A stretch of DNA of 64,000 nt from Altibacter sp. (GCA_002696485.1 NZTP01000086.1:124001-188000), one strand, 5' to 3'; counted from the first letter of the stretch, positions 8,650 through 17,718 are shown. The notes: generated from the sequence alone by a model not told the origin. Translations and numbers: made by a program.

Positions 8650-9653
8650 TGGGAAGTAATTTTGAGTTTGTAAATCCGCAGTTCTTTTGGCTTTTATTAC
8701 TACTGCCTTTATTGACAGGATGGTACCTGTGGAAACGGAGACAGCAAAATGCAGCCTTGCATATTTCAAGTATTAAAGGATTCAAAACAAAGAAGAATTG
8801 GTTTGCAAGACTACGACCGCTGCTTTTTATTCTTAGGATGATCGCACTGGCTGCTATCATTGTTGCTATGGCCCGCCCGAGAACGGTTGACGAATCTACC
8901 CGAATTAAGACCACCAAGGGGATTGACATTGTCATAGCGATCGATGTTTCAGCAAGTATGTTGGCAAGGGATCTGCGTCCCAATCGGTTGGAAGCGTTGA
9001 AAACAGTAGCAGCTCGATTTATCAATGACCGTCCTAATGATCGTATAGGTTTGGTGGAGTATGCGGGTGAAAGCTTTACAAAAACTCCGTTAACCAGTGA
9101 CAAGAGTATTGTTCTTTCGTCTTTAGGCAGCATAAAGTACAATACCATAATAGAAGGCGGTACGGCTATTGGAATGGGACTGGGAACCGCGGTGAACCGC
9201 TTAAAGGACAGCCGCGCGAAAAGTAAGGTCATTATTTTACTTACCGATGGCGTGAACAACAGCGGTGTGATCGACCCTAAGATCGCTAGCGAGTTGGCTG
9301 TTGAATTTGGCATTAAGGTGTATACCATTGGATTGGGAACCAACGGGATGGCTCAGTCACCTATAGGGATTCGACCGGATGGGAGCTTCCAGTACGGGAG
9401 TGTACAGGTGGAGATCGATGAAGAACTTTTAAAGGAGATAGCAGCAACTACGGGAGGGCAGTATTTTAGAGCAACAAGCACATCCAAACTGGAAGAGATC
9501 TATGAAGAGATCAATAAATTAGAAAAGACCGATATTGAAGAATTTAAGTACCGCAATTACGACGAAAAATTTAGACCCTTGGCCCTCTTAGCCTTTGGAC
9601 TGCTGTTTTTTGAGCAGTTATTGCGTTACACCCTATTCCGAAGTTTTATTTAA
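8646..9653 (+). CDS. batA: BatA, membrane-anchored vWA protein
   Basis: 335 residues. N-terminal membrane helices at about 12-28 and 58-76, then a von Willebrand A domain with an intact MIDAS motif (D100, S102, S104 in DVSAS) and the TDG of the third loop, and a C-terminal membrane helix. Start ATG overlaps the previous stop by four bases, implying translational coupling. BatA and BatB form a membrane complex in Bacteroides and Leptospira linked to aerotolerance and oxidative stress; the biochemical activity is unknown. Confidence 0.93.
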   Translation: MMGSNFEFVNPQFFWLLLLLPLLTGWYLWKRRQQNAALHISSIKGFKTKKNWFARLRPLLFILRMIALAAIIVAMARPRTVDESTRIKTTKGIDIVIAIDVSASMLARDLRPNRLEALKTVAARFINDRPNDRIGLVEYAGESFTKTPLTSDKSIVLSSLGSIKYNTIIEGGTAIGMGLGTAVNRLKDSRAKSKVIILLTDGVNNSGVIDPKIASELAVEFGIKVYTIGLGTNGMAQSPIGIRPDGSFQYGSVQVEIDEELLKEIAATTGGQYFRATSTSKLEEIYEEINKLEKTDIEEFKYRNYDEKFRPLALLAFGLLFFEQLLRYTLFRSFI

Positions 9654-9664
9654 ATGAAAAGATA

Positions 9665-10705
9665 GTGTATCAATTAGACGCATCCGCATACTTTTATTTG
9701 CTAGCCGCCATTCCGGTGGTGGTCCTGCTATTTTTGTTGGTGCTTTTATGGAAGCGAAACACACAGCGAAAATTTGCAGATCCGGAATTGCTGCAAAAAT
9801 TGAGTCCGAACAAATCAGTATTCAAATCGGTGTTGAAAGTACTTATGGTTTGTTTAGCCCTTGTTTGCCTTAGCTTTGCTTTGGTAAACCCTAAGATAGG
9901 CACCAAACTGGAAACAGTAAAACGAGAAGGGGTAGATGTGGTCTTTGCATTGGACGTTTCCAAAAGTATGTTGGCGGAGGACATTGCGCCCAACCGATTG
10001 GAAAAATCAAAACAATTGGTCACGCAGATCATCAATAGTTTAGCAGGCGATCGCATCGGGATCATCGGTTACGCCGGAAGCGCTTTTCCACAAGTGCCCA
10101 TCACAACCGATTTCTCATCGGCAAAACTTTTCTTATCCTCCATGAATACCGATATGGTCTCTTCACTGGGAACTGCCATCAACGAAGCGATCCAAATGGC
10201 GCAGACCTACTATAATGATGAGGAACAGACCAATCGAGTGCTCTTTATAATTAGCGATGGCGAAGATCACGAAGGCAATGTGACCGGAATCGCGGAAGAA
10301 GCCGCAGCCATGGGGATTCGAATCTATACTATTGGCGTGGGAACCGTGGAAGGCGGTCCCATCCCAATCAAAAGAAACGGAACCTTACAGTATTATAAAC
10401 GGGATGAGAATAACGAACAGGTGATTACCAGATTAGGCGAAGCAACCCTAAAGGAGATTGCTGCTGAGGCAGACGGAGCATATATTGACGGCAGCAACAC
10501 GAAAGAAGTGGTTGACACAGTGACAGCTATTCTCAACGGAATGGACAAAAAAGAATTTGAAGCCAAGCAGTTCACTGATTTCAGAGACCAATTTCAGTGG
10601 TTTTTGGGAGGGGCATTATTTTTGCTTGTATTGGACATACTATTCCTAGAGCGTAAAACAGCATGGGTTCGAAAACTGAATTTATTCAATGAAAAGAAGT
10701 CCTAA
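9665..10705 (+). CDS. batB: BatB, membrane-anchored vWA protein
   Basis: 346 residues, probable GTG start at 9665, eleven bases after batA; the ATG at 9654 meets a stop after three codons and is not a start for this frame. Same architecture as BatA: two N-terminal helices (about 9-29 and 54-73), a vWA domain with MIDAS D97, S99, S101 (DVSKS), and a C-terminal helix. BatA and BatB are clearly paralogues. A short Lys-rich tail follows the last helix. The 3' end overlaps batC by 17 bases. Confidence 0.92.
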   Translation: MYQLDASAYFYLLAAIPVVVLLFLLVLLWKRNTQRKFADPELLQKLSPNKSVFKSVLKVLMVCLALVCLSFALVNPKIGTKLETVKREGVDVVFALDVSKSMLAEDIAPNRLEKSKQLVTQIINSLAGDRIGIIGYAGSAFPQVPITTDFSSAKLFLSSMNTDMVSSLGTAINEAIQMAQTYYNDEEQTNRVLFIISDGEDHEGNVTGIAEEAAAMGIRIYTIGVGTVEGGPIPIKRNGTLQYYKRDENNEQVITRLGEATLKEIAAEADGAYIDGSNTKEVVDTVTAILNGMDKKEFEAKQFTDFRDQFQWFLGGALFLLVLDILFLERKTAWVRKLNLFNEKKS

Positions 10706-11585
10706 AATAACAAGAACTATGTTTTTTTCTGAAAAAGCAGCTGCGCGTAGCCTGTTCTTTTTCTTCGGAATGTTTTTCATCACAGCGTACGGTGTAGCGC
10801 AAGAAGATAAAGAGCAGCAAAAGCTGATTCGAAAGTCACAGGAATACCTAAGCGAAGCTTCAGAAAATATGAATAACGATAATTTCCCAATGGCCGAAGC
10901 AGATTATCGCAAAGCGATCGCTCTAAATCCGGTGGACGAGACAGGGAAATACAACTTGGGCAATGCCTATTACAACAAAACCCTCAATGCCGAGGCTATG
11001 AACCGCTTCAAGCAAGCGGCATCGGCAGCAACGACCAAACCCGAAAAACACAAAGCGTTCCATAATTTGGGGAATACTTTTATGAACGCCAAACAATACA
11101 AGGAAGCGGTGGAAGCGTATAAAAATGCGCTGCGTAATAATCCTACCGATGATGAGACACGCTATAATTTGGCATTGGCAAAAAAGATGCTTGAGGAAGA
11201 ACAAAAGAACGGAGGCGGGGATGACGATAACAAAGAAGAGAATAAGGAAGAGCAGGACCAAGAGAATAACGAAAATAAGGATGATCAAGGGAAGGATCAA
11301 GAAGGAGACGACAGCGACGATAAGAAGGAGCAGGACAAAGGGGACCAAGAAGACGAGAACATGGAAGGAGAGGATAAGGAGGACAAAGGAAAACCTGAAC
11401 AACCTAAGGATGGCGAAGGAGAAAAGGAACAGCCAAAACAACAACAACCGGTGCCCGGTCAACTATCTCCTCAGCAAATTAAGAATTTGTTAGAAGCAAT
11501 GAACAACGAGGAGAAAAAGGTTCAGGACAAGATCAATGCAACGAAACAAAAGGGAGCTAAAGTAAAATCGAATAAAGATTGGTAG
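10689..11585 (+). CDS. batC: BatC, TPR protein with long charged tail
   Basis: 298 residues; ATG at 10689 inside the end of batB. Signal peptide or signal anchor to about residue 37. Residues about 45-165 form three tetratricopeptide repeats (NLGNAYYNKT, NLGNTFMNAKQYKEAVEAY). From about 170 to 255 the protein is almost only Glu, Asp, Lys, Gln, Asn and Gly and is surely disordered. A short conserved Gln/Leu-rich segment (LSPQQIKNLLEAMNNEE) closes it. TPR proteins of Bat operons are thought to bind the BatA/B complex from the periplasm. The tail's composition creates long spurious frames on both strands. Confidence 0.9.
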   Translation: MKRSPKITRTMFFSEKAAARSLFFFFGMFFITAYGVAQEDKEQQKLIRKSQEYLSEASENMNNDNFPMAEADYRKAIALNPVDETGKYNLGNAYYNKTLNAEAMNRFKQAASAATTKPEKHKAFHNLGNTFMNAKQYKEAVEAYKNALRNNPTDDETRYNLALAKKMLEEEQKNGGGDDDNKEENKEEQDQENNENKDDQGKDQEGDDSDDKKEQDKGDQEDENMEGEDKEDKGKPEQPKDGEGEKEQPKQQQPVPGQLSPQQIKNLLEAMNNEEKKVQDKINATKQKGAKVKSNKDW

Positions 11586-11590
11586 TGGTC

Positions 11591-13363
11591 ATGAGCAAGA
11601 AGTGTGTATACATATTCTTTTTACTATTGGGCTGCGGAATGCTTCAGGCGCAGGTCCAATTTGAGACCAAGGTAAGTAAGACACGCCTTGGAATCAATGA
11701 ACGTCTTCGTGTGGATTTTGAGATGAATCAGGATGGGGATAATTTCAACCCGCCCGATTTTCAAGGGTTCCGAGTAGTAGGAGGTCCTAATCAGGCGATT
11801 AGCAATTCCTATATTAATGGAAAAAGAAGCTACTCTAAGACCTACTCGTATTTCTTGTCACCGCAATCCAAAGGAACCTTTACCATAGGGCAAGCCACGA
11901 TAGAAATAGAAGGAGCGACCTATAAAACGACCCCGGTGCGGGTAGAAGTAACAAGCGCGGTAGAAGTACCGAAGGACGGTAATAACGCCGAATACGTAGC
12001 CAGTGAAAATGTCCATTTGGTCGCGGAGGTGAGTAATTCCAATCCCTATCTCAATGAAGCGATCACGGTAACATATAAGATGTATGTCTCTCACGACGTA
12101 AGCATCACTAGCAGTTGGCGGGAGATCGACACGCCTAAGTACGCCGATTTTTGGAGTCAGAATATCGATAATCAAGGGAATTTCAAGATTTATGAAGGGA
12201 AGTACGAAGGAAAGGATTATCGCTATGTTATTTTGCGAACAACCGTCCTATATCCTCAAAAAACTGGGAAACTCGATATCGAACCGCTAACATTAGACGT
12301 ACCAATAGACGTACAAAGTAACAGGCGTGACCTTTTTGGACGTCGGTTGATGACACGTGTTAATAAGACCATCTCTGCCGGAAACCGAACGATTAACGTG
12401 AAGCCGTTGCCTCTTGAGGGACGCCCAGATACCTTTACCGGTGCCGTGGGTTCCTATAGCTTTGACGTGAGCACTAACAAAACGACTTTAGATGCTACCG
12501 AATCTTTGGAACTTACTGTAAAAGTTTCGGGAGAAGGAAATATCAAGTTGTTCGATTTTCCGGGCGTGAAACTTCCATCTGCCTTAGAAGTTTACGAGCC
12601 GGAACGTTCGGAAAACGTACGGACCACCGCTTCGGGCATGAGTGGTAGTATTAGTGAGATCTATACGGTCGTTCCGCAATTTAAAGGCAATTATCCCATT
12701 CGTCCTATTTCTTTTTCATATTTCGATCCGAAGACGCAGCGGTATACCACGCTTTCTTCCGAAGAGATCGTTCTGAATGTAGAAAATGGACCGCTCACTG
12801 CCGGTGGTGACACACCTTCTGAGGTGAACAATGGAAAAAAACCCGTGGTGCTTTCCAAAGAACAGTTTAAGTACATACAGCTGTCTACGAATTTGCAACC
12901 CATGAGCGAGCCTCCCTATTTTAAATCGTTGTTATTCTGGCTGCTGCTGGGAGGTCCCTTGTTGCTGATACCCATTTTTATACTAATAGGCAAACGGCGC
13001 AGTGCACGTTTGCAGGATGTAGAGGGGAATCGTCTGCGCAAAGCAGATCGTCTGGCTAAAAAATACCTGGCTGAAGCAAAAAGACACATGCAGGATAAAG
13101 CTGTCTTTTATGAAGCTATGGAACGTGCACTCCATAATTACTTAAAAGCAAAACTGAACATTGAGACTGCCGAGATGTCCAAAGACAGGATCGCAGAATT
13201 GCTAGAGGAACGAAATGTTTCAGGAGCAACCATTTCCAGCTTCAGGGAATTACTTACAAGTTGTGAGTTTGCACGCTATACTCCCGCTTCCAGTGGCACA
13301 ATAAAGCAAGACTACAATAAGGCGGTGGAAACACTTTCAGAAATTGATAAACAAATTCAGTAA
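11591..13363 (+). CDS. batD: BatD, aerotolerance protein
   Basis: 590 residues from the ATG at 11591, six bases after batC; the open frame extends four codons upstream to TTG. Signal peptide of about 20 residues, then a large periplasmic region of beta-sandwich domains with the BatD hallmarks (TKVSKTRLGINERLRVDFEMN near the start, DVSTNKTTLDATESLELTV later). A single membrane helix lies at about 448-468, followed by a cytoplasmic helical tail of about 120 residues. BatD is the periplasmic partner of the BatA/B/C complex. Trimmed motifs are given in part. Confidence 0.93.
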   Translation: MSKKCVYIFFLLLGCGMLQAQVQFETKVSKTRLGINERLRVDFEMNQDGDNFNPPDFQGFRVVGGPNQAISNSYINGKRSYSKTYSYFLSPQSKGTFTIGQATIEIEGATYKTTPVRVEVTSAVEVPKDGNNAEYVASENVHLVAEVSNSNPYLNEAITVTYKMYVSHDVSITSSWREIDTPKYADFWSQNIDNQGNFKIYEGKYEGKDYRYVILRTTVLYPQKTGKLDIEPLTLDVPIDVQSNRRDLFGRRLMTRVNKTISAGNRTINVKPLPLEGRPDTFTGAVGSYSFDVSTNKTTLDATESLELTVKVSGEGNIKLFDFPGVKLPSALEVYEPERSENVRTTASGMSGSISEIYTVVPQFKGNYPIRPISFSYFDPKTQRYTTLSSEEIVLNVENGPLTAGGDTPSEVNNGKKPVVLSKEQFKYIQLSTNLQPMSEPPYFKSLLFWLLLGGPLLLIPIFILIGKRRSARLQDVEGNRLRKADRLAKKYLAEAKRHMQDKAVFYEAMERALHNYLKAKLNIETAEMSKDRIAELLEERNVSGATISSFRELLTSCEFARYTPASSGTIKQDYNKAVETLSEIDKQIQ

Positions 13364-13374
13364 GGAGCGCACCC

Positions 13375-14124
13375 ATGAAAAAGATTCTAATAATTTTTAC
13401 GGCACTACTCTCAATCTCGGGCTTGACTCAAAACGATGCTTTGTTTGAACAAGGGAAAGAACTGTATAAGGCAGAGAAGTATCAAGACGCTGTGGATGCC
13501 TGGATGAAGATACTTGAGAGCGAGCAACATTCGGCGGCACTTTACTTTAACATTGCGAATGCACATTACAAGCTTAACAACATAGGTCCCAGTGTCTATT
13601 ATTACGAGAAAGCACTTCAGTTAGACCCCAATGACAGTGATATTAAGAACAACCTCGCCTTTGCCGAAAATGCAAGGATCGATGTCATAGAGCCATTGCC
13701 TCAAACGCTTTTTAAGCGCTGGTACCAGCGTATTGCAGGAATTATGACCTTTGACGGGTGGGCCGTAACCGCTACCGTTTTTTCTACACTCTTTGTGCTG
13801 TTATTCCTTGGGTATTATTTTTCGGTTTCCGAGCGGAGAAAACGCATTCTCTTCACTGCCGCTATTATAAGTATTTGTGTGGCACTTGCAACTATGGTAT
13901 TGGCCTTCAAGACGTACGATGATGCACAGCGATACCGCCCTGCCATTATTTTTGCTGAAGAAACCGAGGTGCGAAGTGAACCTACCATGGGAAGTGAAAC
14001 GGCTTTCTTGCTTCATGAAGGAACAAAAGTAATGATCCGGGACCGGGAAGGTGAATGGTACCGAATCTCATTAGCCGACGGTAAAGATGGATGGATTCCC
14101 GCTTCCGAATTGAAGGAACTCTAA
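13375..14124 (+). CDS. batE: BatE, TPR and SH3-like protein
   Basis: 249 residues with a good ribosome-binding sequence (AGGAG, about nine bases before ATG), unusual in this phylum. Signal peptide to about residue 18. Two TPR units occupy about 20-95. Two membrane helices lie at about 127-148 and 156-176. The C-terminal 65 residues form a bacterial SH3 domain (EVRSEPTMGSE, then GEWYRISLADGKDGWIP). This is the usual BatE architecture and it ends the operon. The downstream gene is convergent, with a three-base gap. Confidence 0.9.
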   Translation: MKKILIIFTALLSISGLTQNDALFEQGKELYKAEKYQDAVDAWMKILESEQHSAALYFNIANAHYKLNNIGPSVYYYEKALQLDPNDSDIKNNLAFAENARIDVIEPLPQTLFKRWYQRIAGIMTFDGWAVTATVFSTLFVLLFLGYYFSVSERRKRILFTAAIISICVALATMVLAFKTYDDAQRYRPAIIFAEETEVRSEPTMGSETAFLLHEGTKVMIRDREGEWYRISLADGKDGWIPASELKEL

Positions 14125-14126
14125 GT

Positions 14127-14660
14127 TTAGGCTTCAGGAAGCGATGCTTCTTCTTGCTCGGTCTCATACCGGTCTACTTCCCTTAAAATATGCGGAAGCA
14201 CCATAGGCGCCAAGGATGCGATGGGTTCATATAAAACCGATTCTGCTTTGCGTTCTTCAGAGATCACATATCCGCTTAGACCGGATGATGCATTTACAAA
14301 CATAAAGACAACGCTTAAAATAAAAGCATAGGCTATCGTGCTAAACACGCCTCCCAACAGTTTATTGATGATTCCCAGCATGGCAAAATCGGCTATTCTA
14401 GTAAGGAACTTGCCGGCAAGGGAGATCACAAAAACGATTAAAAGAAATGTTACGGCGAATGCAGCCAATTGTGTTGTTTGCGCCCCCCAATCAAACCATC
14501 GTGCGATATGCGCCGCAGCATAGTCTGAAAAATACAAAGCACCATACACCCCTGCTACAATACCAACCAGCGATGCCAACGCCACAAACAGCCCTTTTTT
14601 AAATCCGGAGTAGAATCCCATTATTAAAATGATTCCTAAAATGATGTCAACTACATTCAT
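14127..14660 (-). CDS. CvpA-family membrane protein
   Basis: 177 residues from the ATG at 14660; the frame continues 29 codons further, but that stretch would run through the divergent promoter region and reads unlike a CvpA N-terminus. Four membrane helices, beginning with the family-typical VVDIILGIILIMGFYSGFKKG (21 residues, the KKG turn being the marker). The C-terminal 45 residues are polar and soluble. CvpA is linked to colicin V production in E. coli and to envelope stress and bile resistance in other bacteria. It is transcribed away from the pheS cluster. Confidence 0.85.
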   Translation of the reverse strand: MNVVDIILGIILIMGFYSGFKKGLFVALASLVGIVAGVYGALYFSDYAAAHIARWFDWGAQTTQLAAFAVTFLLIVFVISLAGKFLTRIADFAMLGIINKLLGGVFSTIAYAFILSVVFMFVNASSGLSGYVISEERKAESVLYEPIASLAPMVLPHILREVDRYETEQEEASLPEA

Positions 14661-14706
14661 ATAAAGTATTTCGGTTAAAGATACAAAAACTGTTTCGCAA
14701 GAAATG

Positions 14707-14728
14707 TATCTTTGCAGCTGCAAAGGAA
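14707..14728. promoter_or_regulatory. Palindromic, face-to-face promoter elements
   Basis: A 16-base perfect palindrome, CTTTGCAGCTGCAAAG, spans 14710-14725. On the plus strand it overlaps TATCTTTG (14707-14714), a full match to the Bacteroidota -7 element TAnnTTTG, for the gene at 14760. On the minus strand TTCCTTTG (14728-14721) matches the same element with one difference and points at cvpA. No clear -33 TTG was seen at standard spacing. Confidence 0.5.
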
Positions 14729-14759
14729 TGGTAGCAACAGCATCCATGAAAAATAGTAT

Positions 14760-15116
14760 ATGGCGCGAGATGAAAAATTAAAGGAACGTTGGGAAGGAGT
14801 CGTCTCACTGCTTAGCAACCGCTTTGCCGATGGACAACCGCTGGATCTGGACGCCGTTATTTATTTGGTAGGAGTCCAGGAATTAGGTCAACTGCACCGA
14901 AAATTCAAAAAGGACGAAAAGCTCAACCTTATGCACATCGCTATCTGCAGGCTTTTGGAACCTTTCGGATATTATGAATTCGACTATTTCGACGAGCAAG
15001 GGTGGCCGCATTACAAGATCGTGGAACAATTACCACCTCTTAAAGCGGGAGAACAAAGTGTGTTGATGAAGGAAGCCATCGTTCAGTATTTTTTAGAAAA
15101 GGAAGTCATTGAATAG
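14760..15116 (+). CDS. Conserved hypothetical protein upstream of pheS
   Basis: 118 residues, acidic and basic residues mixed, no signal or membrane helix. Sequence features: an N-terminal helix (DEKLKERWEGVVSLLSNRF), a DLDAVIYLVGVQELG helix, KLNLMHIAICRLLEPFGYYE, then WPHYKIVEQLP. It looks like a compact cytoplasmic protein of the kind conserved across Flavobacteriia without a known function. It has its own -7 element and is followed 40 bases later by pheS, which also carries a possible promoter. I do not recognise a characterised homologue. Confidence 0.7.
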   Translation: MARDEKLKERWEGVVSLLSNRFADGQPLDLDAVIYLVGVQELGQLHRKFKKDEKLNLMHIAICRLLEPFGYYEFDYFDEQGWPHYKIVEQLPPLKAGEQSVLMKEAIVQYFLEKEVIE

Positions 15117-15124
15117 AAAATAAG

Positions 15125-15132
15125 TAGTTTTG
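15125..15132 (+). promoter_or_regulatory. Candidate -7 element for pheS
   Basis: TAGTTTTG matches TAnnTTTG and is followed by GC, as is common for this element. It lies 25 bases upstream of the pheS ATG. A TTG occurs at 15109, closer than the usual -33 spacing. Confidence 0.4.
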
Positions 15133-15156
15133 CGCTGTTGAAGTATACGCACGATC

Positions 15157-16176
15157 ATGATTGAAACGATAAAAAAACACATTGCCGAAGTAGAAAAATT
15201 TTCGGCGGCCAAAAAGGAAGAAATAGAGACGTTCCGAATTAAATACTTAGGAAAGAAAGGATTGCTCAACGAATTCTTTGCTGAGTTCAAGAATGTCCCC
15301 AACGACCAGAAAAAGGAATTCGGGCAGGTGATCAACACCTTGAAAACGGCAGCTCAAGATAAAGTGAACGCACTCAAGGCGACTTTGGAAGCTTCGGAAG
15401 AGACCGTTGGCGCGTACGGCGACCTTTCACGTCCGGGAGAGCCAATTGCCTTGGGATCACGTCATCCCATTTCCATTGTTAAGAACAAGATCATCGATAT
15501 TTTCTCGCGCATTGGTTTTAATGTTTCTGAAGGACCCGAGATCGAGGACGACTGGCATAATTTCACGGCCTTAAATCTTCCTGAGTACCATCCCGCCCGC
15601 GATATGCAGGACACTTTTTTTATCCAAACAAACCCCGATGTGTTGTTGCGAACGCATACTTCTTCGGTACAGGTACGCTATATGGAGAACAACAAACCAC
15701 CCATTCGAACCATCTCTCCGGGTCGTGTGTATCGCAATGAAGCCATTTCGGCACGCTCACACTGTTTCTTTCACCAAGTGGAAGGATTGTATGTGGATAA
15801 AGGTGTTAGTTTCGCCGATTTAAAACAGACCTTACAGTATTTCACTACGGAAATGTTTGGCAAATCGAAGATACGTTTGCGACCTTCCTATTTTCCGTTT
15901 ACCGAACCCAGTGCCGAAGTAGACGTCTACTGGGGATTGGAGACCGAAACCGATTATAAGATGACCAAAGGAACCGGTTGGTTGGAGATCATGGGCTGTG
16001 GCATGGTAGACCCGAACGTGCTTGAAAACTGTGGGATCAATTCGAAGGAGTATTCCGGTTTTGCCTTTGGAATGGGGATCGACCGCATTGCATTGCTGCT
16101 TCACCAAATTCCTGATATTCGTATGTTCAGCGAGAACGATATTCGTTTTCTAGACCAATTTAAAAGTGCCGACTAA
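15157..16176 (+). CDS. pheS: Phenylalanyl-tRNA synthetase alpha subunit
   Basis: 339 residues, usual length. An N-terminal coiled-coil arm (about 1-95) that contacts tRNA is followed by the class II catalytic core: GSRHPISIVKNKI, the motif-2 region with FHQVEGLYVD, the phenylalanine-binding FTEPSAEVD, and motif 3 GMGIDRIALL near the C-terminus. It charges tRNA-Phe as an alpha2-beta2 enzyme with PheT, which is not in this window; the two genes are unlinked here. Confidence 0.97.
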   Translation: MIETIKKHIAEVEKFSAAKKEEIETFRIKYLGKKGLLNEFFAEFKNVPNDQKKEFGQVINTLKTAAQDKVNALKATLEASEETVGAYGDLSRPGEPIALGSRHPISIVKNKIIDIFSRIGFNVSEGPEIEDDWHNFTALNLPEYHPARDMQDTFFIQTNPDVLLRTHTSSVQVRYMENNKPPIRTISPGRVYRNEAISARSHCFFHQVEGLYVDKGVSFADLKQTLQYFTTEMFGKSKIRLRPSYFPFTEPSAEVDVYWGLETETDYKMTKGTGWLEIMGCGMVDPNVLENCGINSKEYSGFAFGMGIDRIALLLHQIPDIRMFSENDIRFLDQFKSAD

Positions 16177-16197
16177 CACCTTCACAACGTATCGTCA

Positions 16198-16593
16198 ATG
16201 AAAAAGGATATCGATTTTCACGTCGCACAAAAGGTACAAATCGTTGCCGTTAAAGAATGGGACAAGGATTTCTTGGCACAGAACTGGAACGTCTATCTGC
16301 TAAATCTACGCGAGGATACCATAGAGACGGTTCTCGTACTGTCTCGAGGGAATAGCAGCGATAGAAAGACCTCAACCCTGCGACACGGTCTTGGAGACAT
16401 GACGGGAAACACGGCATCGAAAGTAGAATTGATTACCGATGAGGTCCTTGGCTTTACCAACGAATACCTGGTCACCTTCTTTGCAGAAGGCAAGTTGTTT
16501 GAACGCTCCTTTACATTTCAACCCAATACCATTTCCGAAGCAAACACGACCAAGATCCCGTTGCTTGACGAAGATGGGGTTATTGCTTCTTAG
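16198..16593 (+). CDS. Conserved hypothetical protein downstream of pheS
   Basis: 131 residues with no signal peptide or helix. It reads as a small beta-rich domain: DFHVAQKVQIVAVKEW, WNVYLLNLREDTIETVLVLSRG, RHGLGDMTGNTASKVELI, YLVTFFAEGKLFERSFTF. The alternation of hydrophobic residues suggests a beta sandwich. It starts 21 bases after pheS, so it is probably cotranscribed, and overlaps the convergent gpsA by four bases. I recognise no characterised family. Confidence 0.65.
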   Translation: MKKDIDFHVAQKVQIVAVKEWDKDFLAQNWNVYLLNLREDTIETVLVLSRGNSSDRKTSTLRHGLGDMTGNTASKVELITDEVLGFTNEYLVTFFAEGKLFERSFTFQPNTISEANTTKIPLLDEDGVIAS

Positions 16594-17594
16594 GTTAGTT
16601 TTTCGGTGAGTTTCTGAAACACATTTTTAGGATTCTTATGCTCATAAAGAATACCGTATACGGCATTGATAATTGGGGTCTTCGCTTTTTTCTTCCCTTT
16701 GAGTTGGTTGAGGTTGTACGCACTTTTTGTGGCGTAATAGCCTTCGGCTACCATGCTCATTTCCATTTGAGCGCTCTTCACCGTGTATCCTTTTCCAATC
16801 ATATTTCCGAACATTCGGTTGCGGCTAAAGACCGAATAGCCCGTCACCAAAAGATCCCCTAAGTACGCCGAATCATTGATGTCACGTTTCATTTTATGCA
16901 CCTTCTTTACATACCGCTTCATCTCCCGTATGGCATTGCTCATCAGTACACTTTGAAAATTATCGCCATAACCCAAACCGTGGGCGATCCCGGCGGCGAT
17001 CGCATAGATATTCTTGAGCATTGCCGCATATTCGGTACCGATCACATCGTCGCTGGTAGCACATTTTATATAATCACTGCTTAGATATTGCGCCACAATC
17101 TTTGCCTTCTCCTCATCGGCCGAAGCGATGGTCAAATACGAAAGTCGTTCCAACGCAACCTCTTCGGCGTGGCAGGGCCCCGTGATCACGCCAATGTTAT
17201 GGAACGGTACGTTGAGGTGGGTGTTGAAATGATCGCCTACGATCAAACTGGTCTCGGGGACGATCCCTTTTATGGCTGAAAAAACCACCTTGTCTTCCAG
17301 AGAAACCGTTAGTTTTTCCAGTTCGCTGTGTAAAAAGGCCGAAGGGATCACAAAAATAAGGTAGTCGGCATAGGCAACCATCTCATTGATATCATTGCTC
17401 AACCGAAGCTGCTTCAAATTGAACTCTACAGAACTGAGATAATTGGGATTGTGCTGTTGCTTTTTAATGTGTTCCAGCGCATAGACACTTCGCATGTACC
17501 AGCCAACTTCCGTAAGGTTCTCACAGAGCATTTTCACGATGGCCGTGGCCCAGCTTCCGCCGCCAAAAACGGCAAATTTTGGTGTATTCGACAT
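16590..17594 (-). CDS. gpsA: NAD(P)H-dependent glycerol-3-phosphate dehydrogenase
   Basis: 334 residues, normal length. N-terminal Rossmann motif GGGSWATAIVK, the VFSAIKGIVPET segment, TGPCHAEEVALE, and the helical C-terminal domain with LKNIYAIAAGIAHGLGYGDN, which holds the catalytic Lys and Asn region. The enzyme reduces dihydroxyacetone phosphate to sn-glycerol 3-phosphate for phospholipid synthesis. Convergent with the preceding gene, four-base overlap at the 3' ends. Confidence 0.96.
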   Translation of the reverse strand: MSNTPKFAVFGGGSWATAIVKMLCENLTEVGWYMRSVYALEHIKKQQHNPNYLSSVEFNLKQLRLSNDINEMVAYADYLIFVIPSAFLHSELEKLTVSLEDKVVFSAIKGIVPETSLIVGDHFNTHLNVPFHNIGVITGPCHAEEVALERLSYLTIASADEEKAKIVAQYLSSDYIKCATSDDVIGTEYAAMLKNIYAIAAGIAHGLGYGDNFQSVLMSNAIREMKRYVKKVHKMKRDINDSAYLGDLLVTGYSVFSRNRMFGNMIGKGYTVKSAQMEMSMVAEGYYATKSAYNLNQLKGKKKAKTPIINAVYGILYEHKNPKNVFQKLTEKLT

Positions 17595-17613
17595 AGAGGG
17601 ATTTTCAGTAATT

Positions 17614-17621
17614 CAAAAATA
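17614..17621 (-). promoter_or_regulatory. Candidate -7 element for gpsA
   Basis: On the minus strand the octamer reads TATTTTTG, matching TAnnTTTG, 19 bases upstream of the gpsA ATG. No -33 TTG was found at the expected place. Confidence 0.35.
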
Positions 17622-17669
17622 AGCAATAATAATGGATTGTATATGCCTGAAAAACAAGCAAATAGAATT

Positions 17670-17686
17670 TTGGCACAGCTTTTGGA
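17670..17686 (+). promoter_or_regulatory. Sigma-54-like promoter before a lipoprotein gene
   Basis: TTGGCAC (17670-17676), five bases, then TTGGA (17682-17686). The -24/-12 consensus is TTGGCAC-N5-TTGC(A/T); the -24 half is perfect and the -12 half differs by one base (TTGG for TTGC). The spacing of the two GG/GC dinucleotides is the canonical ten bases. It would give a transcript start about 20 bases before the ATG at 17719. Confidence 0.45.
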
Positions 17687-17718
17687 ATTCGCTTTAACGA
17701 ATATTTAAATACAACGTT

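Noticed and set aside
10923..11493. Long open frames on both strands across the batC tail
   Set aside because: They follow from the Glu/Asp/Lys/Gln-rich coding tail of batC, which lacks stop codons in other frames. Their proteins are low-complexity and they contain no motif.
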